A stretch of DNA of 64,000 nucleotides. Origin: Linum tenue (lineage: Eukaryota; Streptophyta; Magnoliopsida; Malpighiales; Linaceae). Location: contig CAMGYJ010000003.1 in NCBI GenBank assembly GCA_946122785.1, forward strand, positions 124,001 to 188,000, in the 5' to 3' direction. The position numbers were made by a program, and so were the translations under genes. A model generated the notes under the pieces. It had not been told where the DNA came from. It saw only the letters and a program-made list of their open reading frames with translations, and did not search any database. Below, piece by piece: positions 13,551 to 27,372 of the stretch (positions are counted from its first letter, which is position 1; each line of letters starts with the position of its first letter).

Positions 13551-16384
13551 GACTAAATTTTTGTGAAATAACATTCCAAATTAAAACATTTCTCATGCGA
13601 GTATAACATTTTAATCACTTTATCTATGATATTGTTGACTTGCGATGTAAGGCTATAATCAGTTTGCGGGAATTGAAAATCTTGCACTACTTTCCTGTCA
13701 TTTCCAATTTTCATGTTTTACACTAAAATTCACATTTTGCAATTTGTTCAGTCTAACGACTCAAAATTCCTTTTCTTTATTAGAATAGGTACCAATCAAA
13801 GGCAATAAATTAATAATCAATTCTGGAGAATATATAATTTTAGTACCTATCATGTCACCCAATATATGATTACAAAACTAGTATTAGTCAGATATATATT
13901 TTATTTAAACGTCACATGAATTTTGGAACACGAAAAAACTTATCTCTTTAAGTACTATTATGCATAAAAATAAATATGTGGCCTGTATATCATTCAACAT
14001 AATAAAAAATGCAAGGATAAAATTACTATTTACCCTTCAATCTCACATCTTCATTTCACTCACAAATACAATAGGTCCAAAACCTTAGGATTTATTTGAT
14101 TATTTTTACCCCACTTTTATGTTAACAGAAAAATATGTTAAAATTGAAATAGAAATTCTATAAAAAGTGAAAATATTGGAAACCAAAAATACAATAAATT
14201 TCATAAATTCTATCAATTTTATACAAAAATGAATATTTCATAAACTTTGAAATAATTAATTCAATTCACAACGTTAAGGAATATAGTGACATCGTGGTGG
14301 TGGCCGTGGCTTTTCTAAGGACAATTCGTGAATCGACATGAATGATTGGGAAACGATAGCAAAAATAATATTTCTTATATTCAAATAATAATAACGAAAA
14401 TAAGATTTTGGAATCATTCTTTGTAATATTCCTTTGTGGCAGTGGAGAAGCTTCGACCTCTACGTTTCCTTTTCACCAAATCTGTCTCCCCAACAAAGAA
14501 TCTGTGCTTGTTCCGAATATTATTTTACCAATACTAAAAGTATGAGTGGTGGGTAATGAGTAAGTTGGGTGGATTTCGATTTCAACATAATGTATGAGAT
14601 TGTTTCGAATGAGGCATTTTAGACGACCAATTTGATTCAATTGTTTCGTCTTGAAACGATTGAGCTAAATTGACATGTTTGGCTGCATGAAGCAATTTAG
14701 TCTGGGAAATTTCAAACTTACTCATTTTGATACAATTATTTTTTTCTGGGGTGGGAGTAGACAATTCGAATTGACTCGAATTAAATAATTTGTATAGTAA
14801 AATGAGACAATTGGTTCGTTTTACAATTGATCCATCTAAACGACCCCCTATATGTTTACTAGTATGTTGGTATTCATAATCTAGCCACTTTTTTTGGGTT
14901 AGGTTGAGTGGATCGCAAATGGGTGCAACTGGCTTATAGATGAACCTGCAAACACAATTCTCCAACAAGCAATTAGAAAAATTGACTCACATTTATAACA
15001 AGTCCATCGCAAATTAGAAAGAATAACAATTTAGACAACTCTCATTCTGTCTCTTGTGGATACATTATTTCATTTGATATTTGTGTCAAATCTTTCATCA
15101 TTCTATCAACCAACTGTGGGGAGAAAGCGAAAAATGTGAGCAACTTTAATACTATCAATAGTTAATTCATTAAATCCAATTAGCATTACATAGCATAGTA
15201 ACCAACCGTAGTACTCCAACATATTATCTATTTGTTTTCGTTTTTATAAGCCAATGGTGGGTGTATATATAGTGCATTAGAACATATGATGACTCTTCGA
15301 CAATATAAACTAAAACAACTTTTTATATGTGAAAAACGACAAGCAAGTCCTCCGAATGACGGGCAACCCATCCATCACCAACACGAATAAGTGTATATAG
15401 AAGTATCACCAATCCACAATCCACCCACATCAATTTCCTCTTCACTACGATATGGGTCATTATCAAGTGAATCAATATCAAACCACAAATGAACCACCCC
15501 ACATATGCACCCTAACTAAAACTGTATATCGATTGGGTAAAAAAAGTGAAAAACTGACCTGAAAACTCTGCTTAACTCATATTTAATTACAAAGAAATCA
15601 TCGTAACTAACATAACAAAATTACGAATCAAGAAATGCCGTAAAGGGGCTCAGGAGGATTTTTCCCAGAGAGATCACACACGTCTCAGACTTCTCAGAGC
15701 AACTCCCTTTTTCTCTCTATTAAAATGCGAAGCAGACAAAAGAAGGAATAATTAACAGTTAAACAACTAATCAACATGCAATCAGCAGTACACGTGGCAT
15801 TTTCCAGCGGGTTAATTAAATAGTAAACGCATAATCTGGTACGTTACAGCAGACAATTGTATATGTGACAACACAACACAATTTGTCTGGTCAGTCGACA
15901 CGAACCAAACCTTTCACTATTATTATTGTACCAAGAGAAAGAAAAAAATAAAGGGCCTCTGTAGGTCCAAGTTGCTCACCTGATCTGATCATACATCTGG
16001 ACCAATCACCAACCAAAACAGAACAGAATGATTTGATTATCATCATTCTCCTAGAATCATAGAACCACAGGAAGAAAGTAAGACAATATAGAAAAGTGAA
16101 GTACTGCTGGTTGTTGACAATATGATTGTTCATGGTTGTCAGAATAGATTTCACCCAGAAAACGAACCATCAAAGCTAGTTCCAATCAAGATGGTTCGAT
16201 TTGCCTGTTGAATAGAGTAGGCGTGCTTATGTTGATAATGAATGTAAATTCACCTCAATTGCACATACTGAGTAGCGGTATTCGATTTGTTTATCCTGTT
16301 GTCTTGCATCCCATTTGCAAGATACAGGAACTCCGATCACAAATCGAAGAACTTCATTCAACAAAATAGCCAAATTCGTTGGAG

Positions 16385-16742
16385 GGTGTCAGTTTGGTTC
16401 GGTTAATCGAGCCAAAATAATTAAAAACCGAAAAAAATCGTAATAGAATGTTTCCCAAAAACCGAACCCGATAAGGGGCTTGTTGGTTTTTGGTTAACCG
16501 AAATCGATAAGCCCCTCAACAAGTTCAGTTTCAGTTAGGCCAAAACCGAAACCAATGCACCCTTTGTAATAGTTTCAGTTAGAGCAAGGTTTGAGTTCGA
16601 TTTCGGTTCCTCATCGATTTGCGGTTCCGAAACCATTAAAATACAAACCGATTAGGAACCAAAAAATCCTAAACTGAAAATATTCTTATCCACACAATTT
16701 TCGGTTTAAACCGAAAAAATCGAACCCAGTTTCCCAGCCCTA
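16385..16742. repeat. Possible hAT-like MITE rich in AACCGAAA words
   Basis: The right end reads, on the minus strand, TAGGGCTGGGAAACTGGGTT. The left end, GAGGGTGTCAGTTTGGTTCG, is a poor inverted match. The interior is full of AACCGAAA/TTTCGGTT words, including the palindrome TTTTCGGTTTAAACCGAAAA. I found no convincing 8-bp target duplication, so this is only a candidate. Confidence 0.4.
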
Positions 16743-17600
16743 TTCAAGCGTATGACCTGTCAAAAAAGCTTTCCCTTGAAATTGACTAAAGAACACCTCT
16801 GGTATAGTGAACTCCTAACGACTACTAATGGACCTTCCCCAAGACCCCTTGCAAACAGTGCACCACATCACACTATAAAGAAGGCACATGAACCCTAAAA
16901 GCAAAGAAAGAAAGTCCTGAATCCTTACGAGGCGCATTGTTATTCATTTTCAGATAACAAACCACCTAAACTCTATACTGAAATCTCAATTAGTTATCAT
17001 TCTATTTAAGACACAGCAATAATATACATTCAATTTGTGCCCAACAATCCACGTATCTCCTGTTCCACAGTGCAGAGCAGGAAAGAAGTGGCTGATGCAA
17101 TGGACATGTGAATATGGGGGACATGGGCTCGTGATTCCATTCCCAACTAATGTTGAATCAATGAATAGGTTATAAAATTAGGACAGCCAACAGAAGGAAG
17201 GTTGAAGAAAGAGATCAGATTCGATGTCCCAGCACTTCTCAAACGAACATGATTAGATTTGATTGATGAGAGATCCAAACACAGGAATAAAGCTACCTAA
17301 ACTCAGAAATTTGATTCACTACACCTTTTTGTTAAGAGGCTTATCTCTTTTCCCTTTCCTCTCCTGTTCATAAACGCAAGAACCGTGTTCGCCATATAGT
17401 TTCAATGTGTATCGTTCAATTTTTACATGCTTCTGATCCTAAGATACATAATTCCTTATATAAAGAGCATGGAAGATTTATATCTCGGTTTCGGATTTAC
17501 CAATTTTACCTCAATTATTCTGAGCTTGAAAAAGGCTGCATGCTTGTGAGGATCAAGTTGAGTGGCGTCGGTGGAATCCAGAACAGAAATTCGGTAATGA

Positions 17601-19546
17601 TCAAAGGAACTGCTTCAGGAACTCTGTAGCCACCAGCCTCCCTCTGGTGTTCACCGACATTTTCAGGTCGCTGATCTCCTTGTCGATATCCTGTAGTTTG
17701 AAAAAAATGGAAAGGTGGTTATGTTCTCAAGTGAAGCCAGAAGGGTCAGAACTCAGAAGGACTCACATGGTGTAAGATATAAGGATAATGATCTATAGAT
17801 GGTGCATTATATCAAACAGAGGGAGCCACAGCATGTTTTCATTGTAGTTTACCAAGAATGTGAAACACGGGCACATAATGGAATTATTGTGGATTATAAA
17901 GAGGCCAGACTGTACCGCCAGTATTGAGATATTAAAGAAAGTGTTATCCAATTAGTTTATAATAGAAATTTCTTTGAATGTAATGGGTTAGAATGACAGA
18001 GATACCCAGAGGACATTCAAAAAGCTCAAATGGCAGGCTACAGTGTATGTACTTATTACTAAATTTGTGCTGAAAATAGAGAGAGATAGAGGATACATTT
18101 TGGTAAGGTTATGCAAAATTTGACAGAACCTACTCCTGAGTAACCAGGAAAGGAAGGAAAGAGATCCATCGGCATCTAGATAATCATACTCCGGATCAAC
18201 TAATTAACTGAGTAGGACCAAACAATTATCGTCTAACAACCAATTCAGATAGCAATGATGAGTGAAAGAGAAGGCCAAGGTTGAATTTATTACCTCCATG
18301 AATTGCACGATGAAATCTATGAGCTTTTGCTTCTGCATTTCCTCGCAGTTGTAGTTTGTGACAAGAAAGCTAATATCATAACCCTGTGAGGTACCAACAC
18401 GAAAAATTTAGAAAAAACTGGAGTCTGCATATCATCTACTATCTTACCGAATCCTAATAGCAGTCTCAATCTGAAAAAGAGAATTCCCAACTCACCTGTA
18501 TCGGCTTTCGCCTTAGCACTTGAAATGCTTCTGCCCTTATTGACAAAAACCGAAGGAACTTTTTCGTCAGTATGTTCTCAAGTTCATCTGCCTGCTTCAC
18601 CTGCCCAAGGTGCAAAAGCGCATATGAGCAGAAAACTATTATTAGTGACCAAATCTACCAACCAATTGAGTGCATGAACATATATCATTAAATGAGACCT
18701 CTTTGCTTTACCTTAAGGCTGAGTCGTAATGAATTGATCGATGTTTCTATTAAGCATCGTTCAGCCTCATTTCGACATATCAAAACCTGCAATAGTAAAC
18801 AACACATTCATCACATAAACCCAATATAGAGGGAGATGTAATTTCTCATGCCACCATTGCACATAGTGAGAGCAAGAACCTTACAGGATTCAGCAGAAGT
18901 TCAGAGCTTGTCCTGAAACAAACAAAGGAACTTATCAACACCTATGATAAAATGGCGCTCATTTGCCAATCATATCACAACCAAACCAACTAATCTACCA
19001 ACAGCGTTGCATAACACCACTGAATCCTTTATTGTGCTTCCCCCTCCACAACCAATTCCATATTCATTACAGCATTATGAAAATTCTCAATAGAATGACA
19101 GAGCGGGGAAAGAAAGGAAAAAGAAGCAAACAAACAGTACTTTAGTTCAACCTCTGGCTTGTTATGCCTCTCAACTTCTTGACAGGGGAAATTCTGCTAG
19201 CCAAATCAAACACACCGTCAAAATCCAATCCATCATTTCCATTGTCATCGCTCCGGCATAACTATGAACTGATAGAGCTCGATTCCAAACAGTACCTGTA
19301 GGCACATGGCCGCCTCTAGGGTGTTCCTTATGCACGTCAAATACAGCCGCAGCGAACTCGCCTGCAAGATTACCGCAGCTCGTAAAAGCTTGCTCGTCAA
19401 AACGTAATCCCGAGCCAGTGCTCGGACACCGACCCGATCAACCGAATTTTGATGCCGCAATTCCAATTTCTCGGGAACCAAACAGGCGCGGTGAAAACGG
19501 AAATGAAAAAACGGTAGGGATCAGCTAGTACTGGAAGACTCACCAT
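17601..19546 (-). CDS. ARPC4: Actin-related protein 2/3 complex subunit 4 (ARPC4)
   Basis: Core subunit of the Arp2/3 complex, which nucleates branched actin filaments and in plants shapes trichomes and pavement cells. Eight exons: the ATG alone from the end of exon 1 (19546-19544), then 19361-19296, 19193-19141, 18912-18885, 18786-18712, 18600-18496, 18383-18294, 17690-17601. They join in frame to 169 residues, the usual plant length. Diagnostic stretches are [58 protein letters not shown] and [19 protein letters not shown]. The start codon is the last three bases of exon 1 (ATG|GTGAGT), so the second residue comes from exon 2. The frame upstream of the ATG stays open on the genomic strand but has no ATG start, and I treat it as leader. 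A MITE lies about 200 bp upstream. Confidence 0.95.
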
Positions 19547-19750
19547 AACTGAGGCTTTTCCGGCGGACAGGAAACCGCAGAATATCTCCTTCCTGAGGAA
19601 AATGATACTATCGCCTTCGTCGAAGCGAGCGCCAAGAAACTTCAGACCTCTGAATTGGGAAATGGCGGACTTCTGAGTCCTGAGTTCTAATCTTCCCGAA
19701 GGACGAAGGTTGGGATCTGTGCTAAAATGCGCTTCTGGAGTGTGATTTAA

Positions 19751-20111
19751 GGGGTCGTTTGCTTGTTGGATTTGGAAAATGAGGGTTTTGGCCAACAAAA
19801 ACCTTGGGATTTATGTTGGATTTATTGGATTATGGATTTGAAGAGTCTAATGTTTGCATGATAGATTTGATGAAGGATTTGTGATGGATTTGTTAAATAA
19901 ATAACTAACCATCAAGGATTTACAAATCCCAAATCAATATGTGGGATTTACAAATCCGTGGGGTCCACGGATTTGGTTCCAAAATAAAGATCAAATCCGT
20001 GGACCCCACGGATTTAGCACCCTTCAACAAACAATGGACTTATGTTAAATCCATCAAGCTTGGGATTTACGTACCAAATCCATGACCCAAATCCAACAAG
20101 CAAACGACCCC
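19751..20111. mobile_element. Tourist-like (PIF/Harbinger) MITE upstream of ARPC4
   Basis: The left end GGGGTCGTTTGCTTGTTGGA is matched in inverted orientation by the right end (TCCAACAAGCAAACGACCCC). The element is 361 bp and is flanked on both sides by TAA, the 3-bp TWA duplication typical of PIF/Harbinger insertions. The interior holds another inverted pair built on AAATCCGTGG/CCACGGATTT. No transposase is encoded, so it is non-autonomous. Confidence 0.85.
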
Positions 20112-22784
20112 TAAGTTAACAAGCGCGGTTAATCATTTTATCAGTGTTATTAAAGACGAGACGAGACGAGCCGCTCGGCCCGACCGGTAAAACCGTCACC
20201 CGATCACAAAATCGACTCGAAACAGTCTAAAAGTCGCTCCGGTTTTATGTAGCGGTTGACGAGCGACCGAGGCGGATAACCGCTCGAGCCGCTCGTCCGA
20301 TTTTTGTCATTCAGCCGTTAAATTTAATTAAAAAAATTACAGAAAATTGAAAATTGAAATAAACCAAAAACGTCGGGCTCTCAAACTGAATCCTTATTTC
20401 CATTTCACAATTTTGAAGGAAAGAGACAAGCTCTGATTAAGAAATGTCCACTATTTATACTGATAAGGTTTATTAGGTACCAATTCTCTAACAATTTTTA
20501 AACAGTCTAATGTCAATTGGACCACTAAAGTGCGAGCCATTCGCATTACCGGATCATGCTCCGATTCGGTTCTCACAACATTGCATTTTTCCACCAAAGC
20601 GTGAGTCATTTGCGTAAGCCCATATGTGCATGAGTTTAGGTCGAGGGATTGCAGAATTGTAAAGCCCAATTAAGAGAAAGATGGGCTATAGTTTAGGCCC
20701 ATGGACTTGTTGGAGTATATTCGTCCGTCGCTATCTTTTGTTTATTAATTCAAAGTCGGTCAGATTGAGGAAATTATTCAGGGACACGTGAAATTAGGTT
20801 TCACATTAGGATTGGTATCTTGTCAATTATTATGCGACCGATTTCTTGTCGTCTGAATCATGATTTATTTTTTTTATATTATTATTGCATTAGTGGTCCA
20901 CAAGATTCTTTGGTTTTGTTCTTCAATTTTTTCAAAATGACATAATGTAAGTTAACATTCAGAGAATCCAGCATTCTAATAAACTTACATAAAACAATAG
21001 TTAATATATCAAATATTTTGGCTGAGTATGCAATTTCAGTGGAAAAATGGTCTTTATGAGCTAAGCAATCCACTAATAATGGTCGAGGGATTGCAGAATT
21101 CTAATTATGCTCTCAATTGACATGAGGTGCTATAGCTATACCTTCTCATTTTCAACTACGTACTCTTAGTTTTGTGGGTATGATCGAGATTCAATGTGGG
21201 TTTCAAGATCGCCCAGTTTAATGCTACCTTCGTCCTGGTCATGCAAGAAATTCATGGTTACGCATATCATCAGGGACACAGATGTTTCGGAATTATGGTG
21301 GATTGTGACTATTCTCTGGCTAGTCTCGCAAATTGATTCCAATCCTTTTGGTATAACCGATAGTTCCCTCACTAAATGTCTACACATCTTGATATATTCG
21401 TGAAAAAGCCCTCAAATAAAATAAGTGGTTGAGCCAGTTTAGTAGCACACCGTCCGTGCAACATCAGTAGCAATCCCTTAAACAATCGTTGGAACATCAA
21501 TCTCTCAAATGTACGATTAATAAAAGTTACAATGCTTTGCAAATGAAAAATTAAACCAACAAAAGTACAATTAAAAGAAAACCTTTATTCTGGGTGGTAT
21601 TTGAAGCATTGCAACAACATCTATTGTTTTAAATTTTAATCGGAAACCAATATCAAAGTCCAAAATGATTGAACATTGAAATATCCACTAAACTAAAAGC
21701 CTTGTGGTTGTGGATCCTTAAATCACCCTTAGCTGTAAAACAATCGTATATATTATATACTAGATGTGCTAGTAAAATATATGTGTGTTTTGACAAGAGG
21801 CATTCAATATCATTTTTATATAGAAAAGTCAAAACAAAAGCTGGTTTGAGCAAGTACAAAGCTTTGAGAATGGCTGGATGTTCAACACTTGGTTTAGTTG
21901 TGCAATTTCCACTGGTTAGTTTTCTTGGAAGTAATTAAAACCACAAACCGCAGACGGCCAAAAGGTTTTACTTGCAACACATCACTGTTGAGTTGAGAGC
22001 CCACCATCCTCTTACCTCTCTTTCCTCTCCCCTTCCTTTTTTCCCCCTTCTCTTCTTCTCCATTTCTTTCTTCCTTTCAAACAAACGTCAGGCCGGTCAA
22101 TCTCACACTTCCCCATTTTCCTCTCTTTTGTTTCTCCTTCCCTAGTTTCCAATTCGATTTCTTGCTGTTCTGCAACAATTTCCCTCCACCTTCCTCTCCC
22201 TTATCCGCCAACTCTTTTCTTTCTTCTCTGCCCACCATCTAATTCTGGACTGAAGTGGAATTGAACTCAAAAGCTCAATTCTTTGCTCTTCCCAGCTCCT
22301 CTTGTTAAGTGGGTTGGTGTTCTTCTGCGATTTTGTTATCTGGGTGCGGGTGGATTCGTTGAGCTTTAAGGAAAGGGTTGCAAGTTTGGAGCTTTGAATT
22401 TGATTCTATCTGCTGCATCAAGTGGGGTTTGTTGGTTGCAATGTCAGTTCGATGAGTAATCAATCGAAGGGATATAATTAAAATTTTCAGGGGGCGGCTG
22501 CTGGGATTTGACTTGAGGTTTTTGGCCTGGAGCTGACCAGGAAAGGGGGAAAAGTCAATCAGGAGCTCAGTTTGAAGACTGACTTGAATTCAGGTCCCTT
22601 GGTAATCTTCGAAGATTGAGTTTTCCGTGTGGAAGTTTGCAGAATTCTTTGGTTTGATTTCCTAAGTCCATATGGGCAGCTCCGGATTTATGGTTTCTTC
22701 AGTTGTTTCTTCCTTAGTTTTGGTCGTCACATGTTGAAACTAGCGATGTCCTCAATATGTTAAGATCATTATCAAAGATTTGTT
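20112..22784. other. Intergenic region; receptor-kinase promoter and leader at right end
   Basis: About 20150-20320 is unusually GC-rich with repeated CCGCTCG/CGAGCGG words and may be a degenerate transposon end. The stretch 22010-22230 is strongly pyrimidine-rich (CTCTTCC runs), as in many plant core promoters and 5' leaders, and precedes the receptor kinase start at 22785. No other coding signal is seen. Confidence 0.45.
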
Positions 22785-25401
22785 ATGGAGAGATTCATTT
22801 CATTAAGAGTGATGGTCACCATATTGAGCCTATTGTTAGCTCTACAGTTTCAACAGATATATGCCTCTGGGTCTAATGGGATTCAGTCAAGGGTTTGTGG
22901 TGCTGATCGCATTTCATATTCAAATAGTGTGGATGATGGAGTTTTCCTCATTAATGGAAGTGTTGTAGAGATAGATTCACTATGCAAGGCCCTCCGTTTT
23001 CACATAGCGAATGGCTGCATCCCTGCCGAAGACTACCTCGTTAGCCTCTGTCAATCGGGGTCCTCATTAGGTATCTGTTGATAGTATATTGGTTTGTGTC
23101 TTTTTAAATGGTGATCATGCTTGCTTGTAGTCCATTGTAGCTTGGAAGATACTCCTTAATTTTTAAGTGTTACTTGAGAGGTGCAGGTAACTCACATCAC
23201 AAGCCAGCAAGAAAACTTCTACAAAAGGAGTTCAAGGAAGAAGTAGCCAAAGAACAGAAGGCAAAAGATCCCAGTAATGCTCTTTCCTCCAAGCACATTG
23301 GGATAATAGCAACTGGAATTGTTGCGATGTGTTGTGGTGTGCTCTGCCCCTGTATATACAAGAGAAGGAAGGCTACTTCCCACACCGTTCTTTCCAAGGA
23401 TCAAGTTTCAAGTGAGTCTTTTGGAACTCTTTTTCATGCTTAGCAGTTGATAGTTAGAGCTAAGCCCACTGTTTTCCGTGCTTAAGTTGATAGTTAGCTT
23501 CATTGTCTCTAAAATGGTGTCATGTTATTACAACTGCAGCGGAATCAGTTAATTCCTTTGATGCGCCGCCTTCTGTTCATGATAAAGTGCCTGCTAGTCC
23601 ACTTCGCGTGCCTCCGAGTCCTTCTAGATTCTCACCGTCCCCTAAACTTTCTAGACTTGGGTCAGTTCATCTCAGCCCTAGTCAAGTCGCCAGAGCTACA
23701 CGTAATTTCTCTCAGTCACTGAAGGTAGGTGAAGGAGGTTTTGGAACTGTGTATAAAGCTCACCTTGATGATGGGCAAATAGTTGCCATTAAAAGAGCTA
23801 AAAAGGTAAGACCTTGAACATTTGCCTAAATTCGAATCATTCTCTTTTGACTAGCGGAGTATCTTTTTTCAAGTATATGATGCACAAGAATCCTATTATT
23901 TTGTTGCTGTTACTATGCATCATTTTGGTAGTTACTCAAGTGGGTACCTGAAATGAATAGTCTTTTGACCTATTCCTAATATACACAAAAAAAGATTAAG
24001 GACTGCTCTTTATTTTCCTGGAACACCTTCCTTTATTTGCTCTTTACTAGATTAAGGACTGCTCATCACATGACAGGTGTAGTGTTCTTTTGTTAAAAGT
24101 CCTCCATGGTACAACTTATATGGAAATGTTGCCAATGGACGCGGGCTCCTCTCATGATTGGTGTAAATAAGCTTCCCATATCAGAGACAGTAACAGCAAC
24201 TAACTAATTCACAGGATGTTGGTGAAGTTGTAGGAGATAGGAACAGGTGAAATGCTTGTACGAAAACGGGGATGCTGAACAGTTTCAGTACTATAATCGC
24301 TTATATCAACGATATCTTTTTCCACAGTTCCATAGTTTTTCCCAACTGTCAGTTTTTCTCTTCAGGAATTGTTGTAGGCCATGTTCGTTGTGTTCCTTCT
24401 AATTAGCTCAATCCCGTTTGTCCTGAACATTATTTTGCTTAACTTTGCCTCACACTGTGTAGGAACACTTTGAAAACTTGCGAACAGAATTCAGCAGCGA
24501 GGTTGATCTTCTGGCAAAAATTGATCACCGAAATCTGGTGAAGTTACTTGGTTATGTCGATAAAGGACACGAGCGCCTTATCATCACAGAGTTTGTTCCA
24601 AATGGCACCCTCAGAGAACACTTGGATGGTCAGCGTGGGAAAATTCTGGACTTCAATCAACGGCTTGAGATAGCCATCGATATTGCCCATGCTCTTACTT
24701 ATCTCCATCTATATTCAGGTTGATCGAAAGCCTTAACTTTTTTCACTTAGTTCCATAATGACTATGCAAGTCCTAATGCTCAGTTCCATGACAGAGAAAC
24801 AAATCATCCATCGAGACGTGAAATCGTCTAACATTCTTCTGACGGAAAGCATGAGAGCCAAAGTTGCTGACTTTGGATTCGCGAGGTTGGGTCCGGTGGA
24901 CTCTGACCAAACTCATATCTCCACCAAAGTCAAAGGCACGGTGGGATACCTCGATCCTGAATACATGAAGACATATCAGCTCACCCCTAAGAGCGACGTG
25001 TACTCATTTGGGATACTACTCTTAGAAATCCTCACAGGCCGTCGTCCTGTGGAGCTAAAGAGACCTGCTCCAGAGCGAGTGACTCTTAGATGGGTAAATC
25101 TTCTTTTTAGCTCGAACGAATCAAGTTTCCTTGAAACCTTGTGAGTTCTGACGAATCAATGTGTTGAAGGTTTGAACTACTCATTTTGCAGGCATTCAAG
25201 AAGTACAACGACAATGCTGTGGTGGAGATGGTGGATCCTTTGATGGAGGAAGTTGTGGACGCTGGCATATTGAGAAAGATGGCGACTTTGGCGATTCGAT
25301 GTGCAGCTCCCGTTAGGCATGAGAGGCCTGATATGAAAGCTGTGGGAGAAGAGCTGTGGGGGATAAGAGCTGACTACCTCAAGAGTTCGAAGCGAGGGTA
25401 G
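22785..25401 (+). CDS. CRCK3: Calmodulin-binding receptor-like kinase, CRCK3 type
   Basis: Membrane-anchored serine/threonine kinase of the CRCK group. Known members bind calmodulin; CRCK3 has been linked to immune-receptor surveillance. Six exons: 22785-23070, 23187-23411, 23540-23805, 24463-24718, 24795-25093, 25192-25401, joining in frame to 513 residues. An N-terminal signal segment ([17 protein letters not shown]) is followed by a cysteine-containing ectodomain, then a membrane span ([18 protein letters not shown]) and basic stop-transfer KRRK. The juxtamembrane part is serine/proline-rich. The kinase has [11 protein letters not shown], the VAIKRAKK lysine, catalytic loop [19 protein letters not shown], activation segment [11 protein letters not shown] and [19 protein letters not shown]. 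All key catalytic residues are present. Assignment to CRCK3 rather than CRCK1/2 rests on the ectodomain and membrane span. Confidence 0.9.
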
Positions 25402-26374
25402 AAAGAAACACGAATCATGTCGCAGTAAAACAAACGAAAGAAAGTCGAGTCAGGAGTCTTATGAGCATCTTCTTTCCTTGCACAAGCATCCCACATTGTA
25501 CAAACAGACTTGTATTTTCGCTTTGCCAAAGGTTGATTCCCATTTTTGGGGCATTGTATCATTGGCTTGACTGCTCGATACAGAAGCTTGGCTGTCTATG
25601 GTTACATTATTCTTAGCCTTCAAGCAAGCTTTGGATTCTCGTTGTCTCTAGTTTGGCCAAAGCTCATTTTGCAGTCAATTAGAGCCAATATTGTTAAGTA
25701 CCAAAACCAATTTGATAAGTTATTACATTTAATACGAATTGTCTGAGTCGCGAACAAATCAGTCGTCCAACTTCGGTACCAATGAACTTGTTTCATTTGC
25801 AAATATCGAAGAGTGACTACTATGGTTAGTTGTTCCGAATTTTTAGTGGATACAAATTTGTTAAAAAAACAAAGTGCAGTGATAAATCTAGCAATGATCT
25901 CAAAGTTTCGTGATCAATTCTGTAATTGCCCCCTCCCTTCGACCCTTCCTCGTTCTTCACTTCTTCTCGCTGTTAGGTTTCCATACAAAAGAAAAATTCA
26001 AATACCCAGCTGTAGTATTCTGGTGGGTCTTTGGTTTCTTCGCTTTTGCCACGGTCGACTTTCAATTCTTCTTCCAATCTTCCTTCCTCTCTAATTCTTC
26101 ACCTGCAACTTGCCTGGCTCTTTTTCTTCAGGTAGTTCTGTTTCCTTTCGATCTTCTCCATTGTTCTTCGAGATAGTGTAATCACTGAATCAAAATGCCG
26201 CGTGGTGAAACTCCATGGTCACCAATGGAAAACCCTGTTCTAGAATCTGGAAAATATTTCTACTTTAACTGTTTCAGCGCTCGAATTCTGCTACGCTTCT
26301 AATGAAATGTCTTCTTCATTCGTACAGAGCTGATGAATTTCTGCTGTTCAAATTTCTGGTTTGTCGCTTGAGAA
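25402..26374 (+). other. 3' UTR of receptor kinase and leader of octanoyltransferase
   Basis: The two genes lie head to tail, 973 bp apart. The right part is pyrimidine-rich and contains a plausible leader-intron donor (CTTCAG|GTAGTT near 26131). I see no additional coding exon. Confidence 0.4.
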
Positions 26375-27372
26375 ATGGTTCTTCAAGCAGGAGCTTTTTC
26401 ATGCTTTAGCTCAATTCCTTCCGGCCGAATCTCGAGCTCCAATCGCCAACCCTCCTCTCTAACGACTTCCAATTTCATCTCAATTAGAGGTAGGAATGGT
26501 AGAACGTGTGAGTTCCATGACTTGCACAAGGAGCTAGTCCCTTATGCTGAAGCTTGGAAGTGGCAGAAGGACATTGTTGCAGAGAAAAAAGCTCTGATTG
26601 AAACCAATCAGGATTGCCCTGATACATTGATTGTCCTCCAGCACCATCCTGTCTATACTTTGGGTATGGGTAGTTCATTAGAGCACCTTAATTTCGACAT
26701 GGATGATGCTCCATTTGATGTTTATCGAACCGAGAGAGGTGGAGAAGTTACGTATCATGGACCTGGACAGGTACTAACTAACTGTCTTTGAAAACTTTCA
26801 GCAGGCTTCTCTCAGTTCTGTCAATTGCTTTAATGATGTTTGTTGTGTTCACTTACAGTTAGTTATGTACCCAATCGTCAATCTCCGAAACCACAAGATG
26901 GACATTCACTGGTACCTCAGGGCGCTCGAGGAAGTGATCATTCGTGTTCTCTCATCGGCATTCTCTATCGAGGCTTCCCGAGTGGATGGCTTGACTGGAG
27001 TGTGGTTTGGTATGATCTTGCTATGCCTTCTGAATGAACTTGTGTGAGATCATGAATGAGTGAAAGCGTGAAACGTTTGCCATTATGTTTTCAGGCGATC
27101 AGAAACTGGCTGCTATCGGGGTGAAGGTTTCTCGGTGGATAGCATACCATGGAGTTGCGTTGAATGTGACCACAGATTTGGCTCCTTTCGAATCGATAGT
27201 GCCTTGTGGGATTAAGGATAGAAGGGTTGGCAGCATCAAGTCATTGCTGGGTTTAGATGATGATACTCAGCTGATTGAGACTGCTTATAAGTCATTGATT
27301 AAGGAGTTCTCTGAAGTTTTCGATCTCGGAATCGACCAAATAGCTTATTCGTCCATTTTGGATAAAGATTAG
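26375..27372 (+). CDS. LIP2P: Octanoyltransferase (lipoyl synthesis), plastid LIP2p type
   Basis: Transfers octanoyl groups from acyl carrier protein to lipoyl domains, the first step of protein lipoylation. In plastids this serves pyruvate dehydrogenase. Three exons, 26375-26770, 26859-27009 and 27095-27372, join in frame to 274 residues. The N-terminal 40-odd residues are rich in serine and arginine with few acids, as in a chloroplast transit peptide. The LipB signature [12 protein letters not shown] is complete. Downstream are the conserved [17 protein letters not shown] segment with the catalytic lysine and [12 protein letters not shown] with the catalytic cysteine. Plastid rather than mitochondrial targeting is inferred from the leader and the LIP2p-like sequence. 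Confidence 0.93.

Larger units (their letters stand above)
12069..17600. other. Gene-free AT-rich region with dispersed degenerate repeats
   Basis: Between the 5' end of SPS and the 3' end of ARPC4 I find no exon chain. The first few hundred bases hold the SPS leader and promoter. Two repeat-like patches are listed separately. An isolated frame at 14582-14968 has no recognisable product. Confidence 0.5.

Noticed and set aside
14582..14968. 128-codon minus-strand frame
   Set aside because: No recognisable domain, and the sequence around it is AT-rich non-coding DNA.
19547..19798. N-terminal extension of ARPC4 in frame with its start codon
   Set aside because: The frame is open but has no ATG (it begins at TTG inside the MITE), and ARPC4 proteins start at the short MASSL-type end.
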